This document shows, piece by piece, positions 1-13,046 of a stretch of 64,000 nt of DNA. The translations under genes were made by a program, and so were the position numbers. The stretch covers positions 5,480,001 through 5,544,000 of the forward strand of contig VCAZ01000025.1 of assembly GCA_005784505.1 (NCBI GenBank), given 5' to 3'. Position 1 is the stretch's first letter; each line of letters begins with the position of its first letter. Origin of the DNA: Bagarius yarrelli (lineage: Eukaryota > Chordata > Actinopteri > Siluriformes > Sisoridae). Under the pieces are notes generated by a model. It worked only from the letters and a program-made list of their open reading frames with translations, was not told the origin of the DNA and ran no database searches.

Positions 1-300
1 TTCTTTGTTACTCTGAGCTCACAGTCGCCACCATCACTTGGACAATAAGGCAGTTTCTCAGTGATGATCTCGTCTTCTAGACGGCCATCCAGACAAGACC
101 ATGGAAACCTTACTGCAGCATAAGTAACCTACTGGTTTATCTGGTCAGAGGAGAACTGACTGTCACCGATGGAGTTTTGGTTCCTTGCCGTTGTTAGGAG
201 GGGACTTTTAATTTATCAAATTGAGTGTTTCAATGAGTGTTTAATATTGTCGTCTGATGTGATTTTGTAAAGCTGCTTTGAAACAATCTCGGTTGTTAAA
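1..300 (-). repeat. Interspersed repeat 'family X', copy 1
   Basis: Read on the - strand, bases 1-180 match 51400-51560 of this window. Shared words include AGTTCTCCT, CATGGTNTTGTCTGGAT, CCGT and AAACTGCC. The flank GTAAAGCTGCTTTGAAACAA (about 267-286) matches the reverse of 51280-51295. This is a widespread fish repeat whose class I cannot name. The copy is cut by the window edge. Confidence 0.7.
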
Positions 301-3300
301 ATATTTGACTTTATGACCAATTGCTTAACTAAACATTGACCCACATATCATGTCCCCTGATTAATCCCATGAAAATTTTCTTAAAATTTATTATTAAAAA
401 TAATCCTAAAAAATAGTACTAATAATAAAAACAAGGAATGAAAACAGTTAAGAATATAGAATGATGTTTTTCTATCATCTCGGTCTTGGTCTTAGACTCG
501 TTGGTGTTTGCACTGGGACTTGTCTCGGATTTGGTTGTTGCTCTTGCCAAACTAAGACCAGCTTTTGCCAAACAAAACTATTGATGACGTGCACTTGTTC
601 AGAAAACAGCTAAAATTACTGGTTTAATCCACAATCTATCCAGAGCAAGCAGTGACATTTGTCGCCTGATTTATGCTTGGCTGCGCATCAATCGTTTTCA
701 TTTTGGCCACAGACATGACGGGGGCAAACAGCAAAATAAAACAATTTCTATTTCTGAAACGTGGGACAACGTTTAATTATGTAAGACAACACAAAGAGAG
801 GTAAGTTGAGAAAGAGAGAGAGAGAGAGACCGTGAGAGAGCTAACGTTAACTGCAGACTTGTTCTATCCCGAACATAAGAGTTAGCATATGTATTCGAAT
901 CTGTCTAATGCAAATACTTCCATTAAAAATAACGTTAGGACAATAAAACCTTTGTAGGTATGTATGTATAGGGTTAGGGTTAGGGCTAAATTTGACTCCA
1001 GGTTCAGAACTGCACACTCAACAGTTTCTGTGAATTTTTTTTATTTCCATTATGCATAAGTTTAACACACGTTAATAAAATAACAAAGTTGCCTCGAATG
1101 TGGGATGTTCGATATTTGCAAATTTAGGGAGCGTCTCTAAAGTTACGACAAATCTTTAAAGCTCAATAGTACGACAGTGACACCTTTTAAAAAAATTTAC
1201 TACAAAAAATATATATTTTGTAAAGAAAATATGCCGTAATTTAAAGCTCAATAGCATTTAAAAAGAAAGACAACTTGATTTTTGTGATAATATTTCTGAC
1301 CTTAATCGTGGACGTAAGTATTGTTAATTATGTTCCGTAAAGCTGCTTTGAAAAAAAAAGAGAAAAGCTTATGTTACTAGTAAAATCGCTATAGCCATAA
1401 ATAAATAAAATGGCCTTATTTGTTCCTACAGTGTTGGATACACATCCTTTTTGATCATTATAAATAATAATGCAAAACGATTATCTAAGAATAGAAGACA
1501 TGCTGTTTCCTGCATCACATAAACTAATAATACATTTCTTTCTTTCCTGTCTCTATCTTGACTTCCTGTCTTTATTTAGACTTCGATTTAAACCTCTTTA
1601 GACTCTGTCCTAATTCGGTCTTGAGTAGTCCCTAGTCTTGGAGGTGCACTTGACTACAGTTTTACCAAGATGATATTTTATTCTCTGTTGCCGGTCTGAA
1701 GGTGCTGTAAAATTAAATTAAATAGCTTTAATCGTCATATGTAAAAAAAACCCCAAAAAACCCCCACTACTGCTAATATTAACACAACTAATAAACTATA
1801 AATATGTATGCAAAAATTTTTTTTAAAGGTTTAAACAAGCCTTCAAATATACTATGATTAGTATTCTGGGCCATTTTCCCAACACGGTCAATTTATAGAA
1901 AAGCCTTCACACACCTTCAAACTAGCTTTATGTAAGATGTGATGTGTCACTTCAGTGGGTGTATCTGCTACAGTGCAGGGGGCAGAGGAAAGTGGGACGG
2001 ATTTGAGTGATTAATCTGTCAGGCGTTCAGCGTCTCTACGTGATACGTCTTTCCAATCAGTACGCTAAGACACTGTATTAATATCCTCCGACTAAAGCGT
2101 AGCACCCAGAAATGATTAACGTGAAAAAAAAAAGCATTATGAAAGTCTGGTCTCGGAGAGCACAACTTTTTGTTAATTGGCCCTAATAAGCTACGGCTGC
2201 CAAGATCAATGAGATCAACCCAGTTTCCTGCACCATAGTGCTGAAAAAGACATTCAGCTTCTTCACTGGCCAGGACGCTCTGTGGGAAATAGTCTATATA
2301 TAAAGCTAAATATGGTTTAATGAGAGAATAAGGCGTCGCATGGTAGAATTACTCATTCAGCTGTGTCAGGAAGTGTTTCTGAGCCTGCTTTTATCCTCGG
2401 AACAGAACACAGGGATCCTCTACCATCTGTGAGGAACGCTTGTCACACCTCTAAAATAAAACATAGGAAAGTCTTCCTGATTGATTTTATGTCAGGTTGT
2501 GTTCAAATAAGAGTTTGAATACTTTTGGCAGGTCTTGGACAGGTTCTGGACAACAAATAGGCCATCTAGAGCACCCAGAGTTTTTCTGGTGGACTGCTGG
2601 CCAGTGTGGGCAGATCCACAAATACACAAAAGATGTCAGAAACCCTAATGTTGTGTTTCTTTTCTGCGAAGACGGATTAAAGCGTCAATCACGCAGGTCC
2701 CCCCGGCAAACAGTGTGTGTTTGTAGGCATGCGAAAGTATTTTTTGTCCCTTTCTGTTAATTAGTTTGGTTTTATAACATGGTGTGTCTTGAAACACACC
2801 CCTTTTCGGATCTACTTTGCAGAGGAAAAGATTCCCGATACATCAAATTTCTCTGAGCAAATAATTACAAATAATGTCCATGGATAAAAAGAGGGAAATC
2901 TGGAAAGTTGCACAAAAAGAAAGAAACATATGTTAGGTGACAAATATGTTTAAATAGCATTTATTTGTGTAATGCATTCTATTCTTATGCTAGTAAGTGG
3001 TGTTAAAAATAACTGTATATATATTATGATGTGGGATGTGGTGGGTTGCTGTAAACCAGGATGTCCAGGTCCACATTTTGGTCCCTGTTCGTCTCTGGCT
3101 TACAGTACCTTCTCTTGTTACTTTTGTCATTTGATTCTTCCCCTCACAGCTTTTCTGACAGTCAATGATGAAAACGTGTCATCTTGTAGGCAGATTTTGC
3201 GCTTCCTGTTATGGTTTCTGTATCACCATGACAAGTGTACTGATGACTAGACTTTTTTTTAACTGCTTTGTCTAAAATTATCTTGATCCTGGAGACAAAA

Positions 3301-3350
3301 CAGGAAATTAAGATGATTTATCATGGTTTAGCTTTGTGTCACTGCATATT
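301..3350. other. AT-rich intergenic DNA, no gene seen
   Basis: No coding signal, RNA gene or clear transposon. Short open frames such as 2497-2760 and 2972-3250 have no family resemblance or codon structure. A GTAAAGCTGCTTTGAAA word at about 1337 recalls family X. A (GA)n tract lies at about 812-830. Confidence 0.6.
970..985 (+). repeat. Short interstitial telomere-like repeat
   Basis: AGGGTTAGGGTTAGGG, about two and a half vertebrate telomere units inside AT-rich DNA. It is too short to mark a chromosome fusion. Confidence 0.9.
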
Positions 3351-3355
3351 TACAT

Positions 3356-3500
3356 TTATAGACTTTGGTAGACCACCTTATCCAGAAAAATCTATATTAC
3401 TTATATAACTGAGAAGATGGGAGTTAAGGTTGAGGTGGCAGCCTGGTAGTCCTGGAATTGGAACCTACAAACTGATCTTCAGATAATCTTACACACTCAG
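3356..3500 (-). repeat. Degraded tRNA-SINE, family 1
   Basis: It keeps a GACTTTGGTAGACCACCTTATCCAGA-like start, ATATAACTGAG, and GGAATTGGAACC in the order of the family 1 minus-strand copies, but is heavily mutated. Confidence 0.55.
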
Positions 3501-4605
3501 CTTGCCTGCTTGTCATGTTTTGCCAGCATTTTATTTGGATGCTGTTGTATGTCCTCCTGTCCCTATGATCTAGAAAAGTGATTTTTTTAGGATATTGTGG
3601 GAAAACTTTTCATTATTTCATTCCATTACTCGAGAGTAAATTTTGTGCTACAGAAATTTACTGACTTCTCTTGACTGGTTGTTCATTTCCCAGGAAAATT
3701 AAGAAATTACATCAACACCATGCGTGTGGAAGACAAGAAGGAAACCAGAAGTCATTTGCATGGTGGAATTTTTCATTGGATCGTATTGTGAAAAGGTTTA
3801 TTCCACCGCTCTCAACCTGGTTAAACAGAATACAATGCTCCGTGTAATGTTCATTAATCTTTTATTAATAAAAAATTTTTTTTTCTTCTATTCCTTTAAA
3901 TGGGTTAGCTGACTGCGCTCAGGTGGGCTTGTGTAATACTTCCATTTTGCAGGTGCTGCATTCTTTCGCAGATGTAGAAACAGCTTTTGCCAACAATTTT
4001 CCCAGTTAGTTTGCTTTCGCATTCCTTTAGGAGGCTAAAAATCCACACGCATCAGCTTTATATCCTCAGCAGAGCAGCGAGGAGAGGACGAGTCATTGCT
4101 TGGATCAGAGCAAAAACCGAATCCCATACATCGTCACTGGGTCCTATTAGTCCAACATTATATACAGTTACAGGCGGTTTGTTTGGGTTTAAGTCTCAAA
4201 CTTAATCCGTTACGGCATATTGGCATATTTTACAATAAAGCCGAGATTTAAAATATGATTTCTGTCCATGTCTTAAAGCAGGTGCTTTTTCCTTTTGTTT
4301 GTTCCTAGATTGATCACAAATATTGATCACACATCAAACGGTCTTTAAAAAGGATTGTGGGAGTCTGCAGAAAAGCTCATCAATAATAGTTCATTATTGC
4401 ACAACCACTTTCCGTGCCATGTTAATGTCTTTTAATTAAGTTGCCTTTGAACTGCTAATCTTTACCTTTGACAAAATTATTTATTCAGTTACTAGATGTC
4501 CTCTTATAACCCCGTTTGCCCTTAGGTTTTAATTATGTTATGATTGTATTATCTTATGAAGCACTTTATCTACCGTATCTGTACGGTACGGTACATTCTG
4601 ATGGT

Positions 4606-4800
4606 AGGGAAGTGGTAGTGTAGCTTAGTGGTTAAGTTGTTGGACTGATACCAGAAAGACTGGGGTTTGATTCACAGCATCACCAAGCCACCACTGTGGG
4701 CCCCTGAGCAAGGCCCTTAACCCCCAATTGCTCAGTTTTTTATAAGATAAATGTAAGTCGCTCTGGATAAGGGCATCTGCCAAATGCTGCAAATGTAATT
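4606..4800 (+). repeat. tRNA-derived SINE, family 1
   Basis: The element starts with an A-box-like GTGTAGCTTAGTGGTTAA and a B-box-like GGTTTGATTC, as in a tRNA gene with RNA polymerase III promoter. A core with CCCCTGAGCAAGGCCCTTAA follows, and a tail with GCTCTGGATAAGGGCATCTG and CCAAATGCTGCAAATGTAA. The same order recurs in more than 20 places on both strands. Confidence 0.9.
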
Positions 4801-5700
4801 TCCCAACAATATTTCAGCTTCTGGATTATTTGTAAATATGTAACCCTTATGGTCAGAGTTATAGGTCAAGTGTTATTATGCAGTAAAGCATTGGTTACTC
4901 AATAACTAGTGTAAAACTTTTATCATTTGTAGACTAAGTATTGAAAAGTAATTGTCAAAAATGATGTTAATGATCCATTTCCCCCTAAACATCATTTATA
5001 ATTACTGTAATTCTTCTTCTTCTTCTCCTTCGGCTTTTCCCTTTAAGGATCACAGATTTTTGGTCCTCGCAGAGGACGTTTATGTGGACACAAAGAGCCG
5101 AATAAACAAAACGAACCAATTAAAGGAAAATTAGTTGGCACAATGATGGTACCTTCGGGGACATGAGGTGTTAGTATGGGATGAAATTTCCTCTGAGTTT
5201 ACTTCTTTTGCCTACAGTGCCGGTTGTAAAATAATCAAATGACTCCTGGATAAATTAAATCTAACTGCTTTATTAAACTAAATCTATTAAAAAAGCAAAC
5301 GGAATCATCGTATTGGTGATAATTACGTAGCGGTTAACTAATTAAGACTAGACACTAGATATAACTAATAATTCTGGCAGAGATAAATGACTACCTTTTT
5401 TGGTTGCAGTTTGGTAGCCAGCTACGTCTAGACACTCGATACTTTTTCTAGGTCATAAATCTTTATAACGAGAATCGTTCTAATATCGTTCCTCTGAGAA
5501 CACTAAGGGCAAATGTACACACAAATGACTGCAAGGTTTAAAAATGCAGCAATCATCATCATCCATCTTCTGGATCTGCTGTACATCTTAATTTTAATGT
5601 TCTAATTTCTATCTGTAAACATTTTTACTTCTAACTTTTATAGTAATTAATTTACTGTAGGTTTTAATATATTTTATATATTTACTCTCACTCAAGTTCA
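4801..5700. other. Intergenic DNA, nothing recognised
   Basis: AT-rich, with a small TTC repeat at about 5010-5030. No gene or named repeat seen. Confidence 0.55.
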
Positions 5701-5714
5701 TTAGAAAAATATTT

Positions 5715-5842
5715 TCTTTATACAATTGAGCAATTGGTGGTTAGGAGCCTTGTCGAGGGGCCCAGCAGTGGAAATTTGGTGATGCTGAAAACTGAGGTTC
5801 CAATTAGTGGTCCAACACCTTAACCACTGTGCTACCACTTAC
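5715..5842 (-). repeat. tRNA-derived SINE, family 1 (partial)
   Basis: Contains TTGAGCAATTG, GGGGCCCAGCAGTGG and TCCAACACCTTAACCACTGT, the complements of the family 1 core and tRNA-like head. The tail is missing. Confidence 0.8.
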
Positions 5843-5865
5843 CTCAGGGTGGCAGGGTAGGTAGA

Positions 5866-5936
5866 GTGGTTCTGTAAATGACTTGAGCCGGAATCGAACC
5901 TGGGTCACCGGTGCCTTAACCCACTACACCACCATC
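5866..5936 (-). repeat. tRNA-derived SINE, family 3 (head)
   Basis: On the - strand it reads a tRNA-like head: TGGTGGTGTAGTGGGTTAA (A box) and CAGGTTCGATTCCGG (B box). This head differs from family 1 and agrees with the copy at about 9165. Confidence 0.6.
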
Positions 5937-5999
5937 AGAAATTAAGTTTTATTTTACTGCATTTAATAGTGTTTCTTTTTTACTAATAAACAATATCCT

Positions 6000-6345
6000 A
6001 TGTAATTCTGCAAGATTATGTAACTCTGGACACTTTAACCTTCCTAAAAGTTACTATCAAATTTTACACATTTACTAATTTTTCGTTTTTTTTTTTTTAT
6101 ATATAGCTGTGATTATTAGTATTTTTTCTGGATTCTGGATCCATCATTTTGATCAAATCCAAAATAATGAATAACTTACTCCTCGATTAGTCTTATCATT
6201 CCGTACTTTATTACTCTCCCTTACACAAGTAACTTTAAGCATTAATACTTTTACTCTAGTAATTTTTTTAAAAGTAGTTTTTACTTGTTCTTTCAGGAAC
6301 ATTTCTGCCTCCTCTACCCACCTCTGATCAGGGGTGAATGAAGTC
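6000..6345 (-). mobile_element. hAT-like element fragment (TACTT-rich, CAGNGGTGGGTAG type)
   Basis: Rich in ACTTTTACT/AAGTAACT words and ending in CCTCTACCCACCTCTG, the complement of the CAGCGGTGGGTAG end seen at 17502. Common fish hAT-like elements carry this end and AAGTAAAAGTA-rich interiors. Only one end is seen. Confidence 0.45.
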
Positions 6346-6939
6346 CACAGGAGTTCCAAAAGCCAGAACTATACAACAAATTATAGAGAATAGAAAAATA
6401 AGAATCCAATTATGTTCTCTGCTTGTGCCCTAAAGCCTTTGGCAATAAAGCATGTACTTCATCTTCGGGTTTGGGGGTGTGTTTACAATTGGCTGTGACA
6501 AAACTGAGAAAATTGCTCAAAATTGCGTCTACCGTAATTAGTCTTAATTGACCCTTACTCGGCTAAAGTAGTGAAACTGGTGCTCGGTATGGAAGTACTG
6601 TGAAACTCCAGCTTCAGTCTGGTATTTGAAGCTTTATTGTCAGTCTGCAGAAAAAAAACAGGCGGTTCTGCTTTGAAGTGTTCAGAGCTCAATAGAACCC
6701 AGTACATGTGAATAATGCATTAAGTGAATAATGCATACGCTCGTGATTACCACAAAGTACTCAGGCTGGTACAATGTGACAAAGTGCTGCCGCCTGGCCT
6801 GCTTAAGTGTATAAAACTAATGGACGAAGCAGGAGCGAATCACGGGGTCTGACCACTGACTGAGGAACACATGAATGATACATGCTACAGAAGAAATAAT
6901 GAACAATCCTAAAAGAAATTAAACAGAAAATAATTCCAG

Positions 6940-6940
<1 letters not shown>

Positions 6941-7024
<84 letters not shown>
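6941..7024 (+). repeat. (ATCT)n microsatellite
   Basis: About 21 perfect tetranucleotide units, followed directly by a long CT-rich tract. Confidence 0.98.
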
Positions 7025-7039
7025 GTCTGTCAGCCTGTC

Positions 7040-7120
7040 TTTTCTCTCTCTCTCTTTCTTTATGTTTCTCTCTGTTCCCCGTCCTCTTTCTATATGTCTT
7101 GTCTGTCTGTTTGCTTTCTA

Positions 7121-7180
<60 letters not shown>

Positions 7181-7268
7181 GTCTCTCTGTGTCTTTCTAT
7201 CTGTCTTTCTTCTCTCTCACTATATCTGTCTGTCTTCTTTCTCCTTCTAACTCCCTGCCTGTCTGCTC

Positions 7269-7308
<40 letters not shown>

Positions 7309-7347
7309 CTATTTGTCCTGTCTTCCTGCCTTCTCCCCTCCTCTCCT

Positions 7348-7396
<49 letters not shown>

Positions 7397-7470
7397 CTCC
7401 CCTCTCTCCTCTCCATTTTCTCTCTCTCTCTCTCTCCCCCTCTTTCTTTTCTTCTTTTTCTCTTTCTTGA
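7040..7470 (+). repeat. Polypyrimidine (CT)n tract
   Basis: About 430 bp, almost entirely C and T on this strand, with CT runs of 20-50 bp interrupted by GT and TTTC words. Ser/Leu-rich open frames here are products of the repeat. Confidence 0.97.
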
Positions 7471-7837
7471 GCTGTTGATTAAAATTCTCTGACAGTAACA
7501 CCTGCTGTAGAATTACTCACAGGTTTTCTGATGAATGTTCCAGTTCTATACTAACCACTTACACACTTACACACTTACACAAAGTCTTGTACGGCAGCTG
7601 ATGAACTAATAACACAAAACTTACACAAAATCCAACATTTTCTAGGAAGGAAAAGTTTTTTGAGGGCAAATAACTTTTTAAACAGATGAACCTGATAGGT
7701 GTGAGGGTGGGTATTTTTACATAACACCCATGTGGGTGGATTTTTACGTATTTTACTGTACATTCTATTAAAAACGTTTTTATGTTTTAGGCTTTTTGCA
7801 CTTAGATACATAAGACGGTGGTTTTAACAACAGGAAA

Positions 7838-8030
7838 TACATTTACATTATTTGGCAGACGCCCATATACAGAGTGACATCAGGGGCCCACAGGTGGCGC
7901 TGGGAATTGAACACTGGTCTATCTGGTGCTGGGAATTGAACCCTGGTCTATCTGGTGCTGGGAATCGAACCCTGGTCTTTCTGGTAGCAGTACAACACCT
8001 TAACCACTAAGCCACCACTTTCCCAAAGAG
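7838..8030 (-). repeat. tRNA-derived SINE, family 1, with triplicated B-box segment
   Basis: It carries the family 1 tail (TTTGGCAGACGCCC), a shortened core and the tRNA-like head (CCTTAACCACTAAGCCACCA). Between core and head a 29-bp unit occurs three times (7899-7927, 7928-7956, 7957-7985). Each unit contains the complement of a B box, from a perfect GGAATCGAACC to one-base variants. Confidence 0.9.
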
Positions 8031-9160
8031 GTTTTAGCTGTTTTCTCGTTCTGTATGTTTGCTCGAAAGTAGTTTGCATGCTTGCTGGAACACATGCTGT
8101 GTCCTGACAGCAGTCAGTTTACATAAATCGTCTCGTTCTTTTATAAATTCTAGCTTTATGGTGCTTTTAGTGTTGAAAAGGTCCACCTGTGTGAGAATTT
8201 CCTGGTTTAATTTTGACAGCGGTTAAAATATAAGATTTTCTGCAGGCTTTTGACGAAGATTTGATGAAAGACATTTTAAAAACTGGTAGGAGGCTGGGAT
8301 AAAAAGTCAATAAACAAATTTAAACACTGGGAAAAAAAACCATTTGGTGGTCACATTTTTTTTACGTACAGGATGTATCACAACAAGCTAAAAAATTAGT
8401 CAACTTAAATGCTAATTGCTTGTCCCTACCTGCTATTCCTGATGGTGTACTTCGAATATAACACAAAGATTAGTTTAATACTCTGTGCTATGAGACTAAA
8501 TAATACATTTTTTTATTTCTTCTTTACACAAAACCAAATACTGACTAACTCATTTCAACTGTAAATCTTACAATCATTATAATTAGCTAAATCTGCAGAT
8601 CTTTGTTTCTTTCTCATCCCTTCCTGCAGTTCCATTCCACCCTCTGATGCTAAATGTGTCTCCTGAAGGACACGTACTACTGTACTGCAACATTACTCTT
8701 AACCCACACTTACTAATGACCTATTGCACAGGATGTTCACTTCCATAAAAAAGAACGAGTATAAACGGATTTTGATATATTGTATCGTGACCCATGTATC
8801 GTGATATGTATTGTATCGTGAGGCCCTTGTCCATACACAGCCTTGGTAGTTATACTCAATTATGCTTTTTTTATTGAGACTTCTGTACAAAGAAAGCTAG
8901 TTAAGTGCTTATAGTTTACTACCTTTACACCTAAAGAATACTTAAAGTAGAATTTTTATTAGCTAACAAGTCGATTAACTAGTAAACTAATTCTATTTGT
9001 ATTTTCTTCACTTCTAGTCGACTTACATGATAAAATTGTAATTGTAACGAATAAAAATAAAAATCTTTTTTGCAGTACAAATGTAGTCGATCTAAAAGTT
9101 GACTATTATAAACTGACGAGTGGTCAGTTTAGTTTGAAGAATTATTATAATAGTACATAT
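8031..9160. other. Intergenic DNA; short TATCGTGA repeat block
   Basis: No gene seen. At 8779-8825 the word TGTATCGTGA occurs three times in varied form, ending GTATCGTGAGGCCC. This resembles an end of a fish hAT-type element but is too short to assign. Confidence 0.4.
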
Positions 9161-9164
9161 AATA

Positions 9165-9300
9165 GCTTCGGCCACCCAGGTTCTATTTCGGCTCGGGTCC
9201 CTTCCGGACCACCCCCACTTTCCCCTGTTTCATCTCTCTCTGTCCTATCAGTAAAGGCGGAGAAATTCATAGGATATTAATATTAAAAATTAACTAACTA
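9165..9300 (+). repeat. tRNA-SINE family 3 (body and tail)
   Basis: GGCCACCCAGGTTCTATTTCGGCTCGGGTC, then a TC-rich stretch ending CTCTGTCCTATCAGTAAAGG. The CTCTGTCCTATCAATAAAGG tail recurs at 11195 and, decayed, at 43560. Confidence 0.55.
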
Positions 9301-11120
9301 AATAGACAAATAAATAAATAATACACTTAAAAGTACACCACCAAAACACTGATCTTAGTTACTCATTACAGAAAAGTTACCTAGAAGTTCACTTTTTCAC
9401 CAAAAGTTTTTTTTAAAGGTAAAAGAATGCACTGATTGGAAGATTAAGGCCACTTTGCTTACAACTATATAAGTCAATTTTCTAAATCAAGCAGAAAAAA
9501 ACAAGCATTTAAAGATAATCAAAATTCATAACGTCATATTCAGACAATTGAACTCTTTTTTCTGCAAATCTTCTGAACTTTACATCATAGAATGACCTCC
9601 ACTTGAAGTACACAAATACAAACAACCCTGGAGACCAAAAGCTTTTATTCCCCCCTTAACTTCCACAGCCCAGACTAAAGAAAACCATCAAAATACACTC
9701 TCGGGTCTGGAAAATAACAGATATATATTTAAGATTTTGATCCGTAGGATCTGTCCAGTACTTCAATCAATAAAACACACTTTTCCTTCAAGCCTCTCTA
9801 TAACTATCTCTATCCCTCCATCATCTTGTGAATCCTCCCATTAACTCTCGTTAGTAAGGTGCTTTGATGTTGTAATTACAGCTACGATTGTTTGTTTTGT
9901 CTGCTGATGTATGAGCTTGATTTCTATTCTAGTCATGAACTCCTTGTTTTAGGATGATGGTGTCCAACTGGTGAATTACCAGTTGATGATAATGACCATC
10001 TGTGAAGTTAAATTGGTGATAAGAGTGGCTATACTACAGTCTGTACTGTGCTTCAGGCTTTTATTTTGGTGACGTACCATGAGCTCGAATCAGTTCTCTT
10101 TGAGAAGCCTTCAGCGCTACAACACTTGAGACCAATGATTTTGTCCCCCTAAAATATTTGCCCTTGTCTAGATTTCACTTTTTTTGTATGGCTGTGTCAC
10201 TTGAGTCATTTTGTGTATATTTATATATTTATAAATGTGTGTGTATATGCGTGTGTGTGTGCATGGCTGGGAGGGCTGTTGAGAAACATATCCCAGCTGT
10301 GATCCTTTAGGCTATAGATTTCTTCTCCTTCTTCTGAAACACTTTTATTATATTCATTAATCTACTTATTTCCTTCACCTTTTACAGTCCGTTATTGGGT
10401 TCAATGTAAAAAATCATTAAATGCATGTAAAAATAAGCAAGTGACTAATCAAGATGTCCATTTTTGATGGTGATGATTCTATGAGCAAATAGTTCTGACA
10501 TGTGGCAAATTCTTTATTTATTCTGGATTAATGAGCCTTTTTCTGCCTAAACTAAGCCGTCTTTTGGGTATTTTGTAAAAGATGACAAAAGACCTATTTA
10601 AAGTTGGCAACATGAAGTAAGCTCTAAATTGCATTAATATTTACACGGGAAACGTTGCGCATCTGTTCAAGTTTCCTGATTGTCTGAGCTGCCCTATTTA
10701 GATTAATTAAAGAGTATTACCTGCTTGGAATGTTAATGCCTTCCGTCACTTATTCAATTTGTTCTTTTCTCGATGTTTCTCATAGGAGGCAGGTTTTTTT
10801 TTTATATTGGCTAAATAATTGTTTAACACAAACGATAGTCGTTAATCTGCAGCTGGCGAATGTGGGTTGATTTGCTGGTAAATGTGATATGATGTAACAG
10901 GGAAGTGACAAATTACGGAAATAACGCAAATGAAATATTGATTTGTAAGAGGTTAAAGAAAGGAAATCAGAGAAGCTTTTAAATAATAATTTAACATAAA
11001 TCTGGTGTATCTGTATGTAATTTATAAAACCTATATAAATTATATAATATATAAAACCTATATATAAATTATATATATTAATTATTAATTTAATATTTAA
11101 TATATTAATTAAATATAATA
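9301..11120. other. AT-rich intergenic DNA, no gene seen
   Basis: No repeat family or coding potential recognised. Small GTGTGT and TATATA tracts occur at 10215-10260 and 11035-11130. Confidence 0.5.
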
Positions 11121-11127
11121 TACTATA

Positions 11128-11220
11128 TAAATGTACGGCTGGGCAAGATGTTGTACTTCGGTGACCCGGGTTCGACCTCCAGCTCATTCATCCCTCTGTC
11201 CTATCAATAAAGGCAAAAAT
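11128..11220 (+). repeat. tRNA-SINE family 3 (partial)
   Basis: B-box-like GACCCGGGTTCGACCTCC, then TCATCCCTCTGTCCTATCAA and TAAAGGC. It is followed by a TA microsatellite at 11233-11290. Confidence 0.6.
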
Positions 11221-11230
11221 GTCCTTATAT

Positions 11231-11232
<2 letters not shown>

Positions 11233-11289
<57 letters not shown>

Positions 11290-11290
11290 T
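11233..11290. repeat. (TA)n microsatellite
   Basis: Nearly perfect TA dinucleotide tract immediately after a SINE tail. Confidence 0.95.
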
Positions 11291-11299
11291 AGTTTGTAT

Positions 11300-12690
11300 T
11301 AGTTGTTTGTGATTGTTGCTTGTCAGCCTGTACTACCATGATCCCTGTGTCACACTCTAGAATCTCCGTTGTCATAAAGTCAGACTGTACGACAGTCAAA
11401 AGGCATCAAATTCGGACGCACACAGGAAGACACATAACCTGCATTCTCTCACTAAATAATTCTTGGTTTGACAGTCATGGTAGAAGAAGTCACTCTGCAG
11501 GAAATTGTGTCTGAAGTCTTTTGACACTGCCAGAATTTCATCTAAGGAAATAACTGATCATAAAGGCAGTTCATTGGCTGCTGGTGAACAGATCAAATGA
11601 CAGAATCGTGGCTTTGGTACCACAATGTAAGCCTGAATTTACTCAAACTGATATAGAACATGTAATACTTCTTTGGCGACGTGACACACTGTTATATGTC
11701 TAAAACTGGAATTGCCCAGAGTAAATTGTACCACAGATAACTGCCCTTTTGCCACCCATGAAAACTTCCCTCGGTTGCCACATGTTGAGTTAAGATAAGA
11801 AAAATTGTAATTGTTTGTATAGTCTGCAGTGAACAGCAGGAAATCATTGGAGTCAATGCCCTTTCACCAAAAGACTTTCCACACTTACCTGGTGTATATA
11901 ATAGAAATATTTTATATGGCCTCTGGGTGGCTCATAGATAAAAGATGTCTGACTGGAGTGTAGTTTAAAGTTTTACGGCAGGGTTCTTGCCTCCAGGTAT
12001 GACATTTTCAAAGATTGACTTCCTCTGATAATTAGCTAAGTCTTACCATGAGACTGTAGCCACAATGTTGGCTTTCATGAGTTTTATCACTTCTAGCAGG
12101 CTGCTATGCTTTGGTTAAGAATAGATGCCTCAATAAATATTGCCCTAGTCTCAGTTTCACCCTGACTTTGATAGGTACAGTCCATTTATTTTGTCCACAA
12201 GCTTTAGAAGCCTAAAATATGTGATTTCATGTCCAGTGCACTTCTCCACCACATTTAAAACACATTAGCTCCATCTAAAATCGCATTTATATTACTAAAA
12301 CTATAAATATAGAGAAAACAATGCAACTATGACAGCCTTTCCTTAACATGCGTCTATGACAATGATCTAAATAAAAAATTTATGGTAAACGGAGCAGTTG
12401 GATTATAAAAAAATATAAAATGAATAGAACATCAACTTGTCTATAACCAGAATTTACAATACATGTTAAGTAAATACTTAAAATAAAATTAAAACCATAC
12501 ACACAGACCAGGACTGGAATATTTTCATCGCTTTTTAGACATGTGTGTTAGCTTTTGTTCAATTTGCACTAACTTTAGCTGTCGCCTTTCCCACAAACGG
12601 ACTCATTTCACTACCACACCAAATATTTCATATACCGTCATAAGCAGCCGAAAGCATCTGTATAGCCAAAAACATCTTTGTGTGGTGCCT
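11300..12690. other. Non-simple intergenic DNA, unassigned
   Basis: About 1.4 kb with mixed composition and no simple repeats. The stretch 11300-12130 reads like an old transposon remnant (no long frame, balanced composition), but I cannot match it to a family. Confidence 0.35.

Positions 12691-13046
<356 letters not shown>

Noticed and set aside
970..985. Telomere-like repeat as evidence of a chromosome fusion
   Set aside because: Under three units; such short matches arise by chance.
4606..4680. SINE heads with A and B boxes as genuine tRNA genes
   Set aside because: They do not form a full tRNA cloverleaf, run into a SINE body and recur with the same body many times.
7062..7501. Ser/Leu or Arg/Glu-rich frames on both strands
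   Set aside because: Produced by the CT microsatellite.
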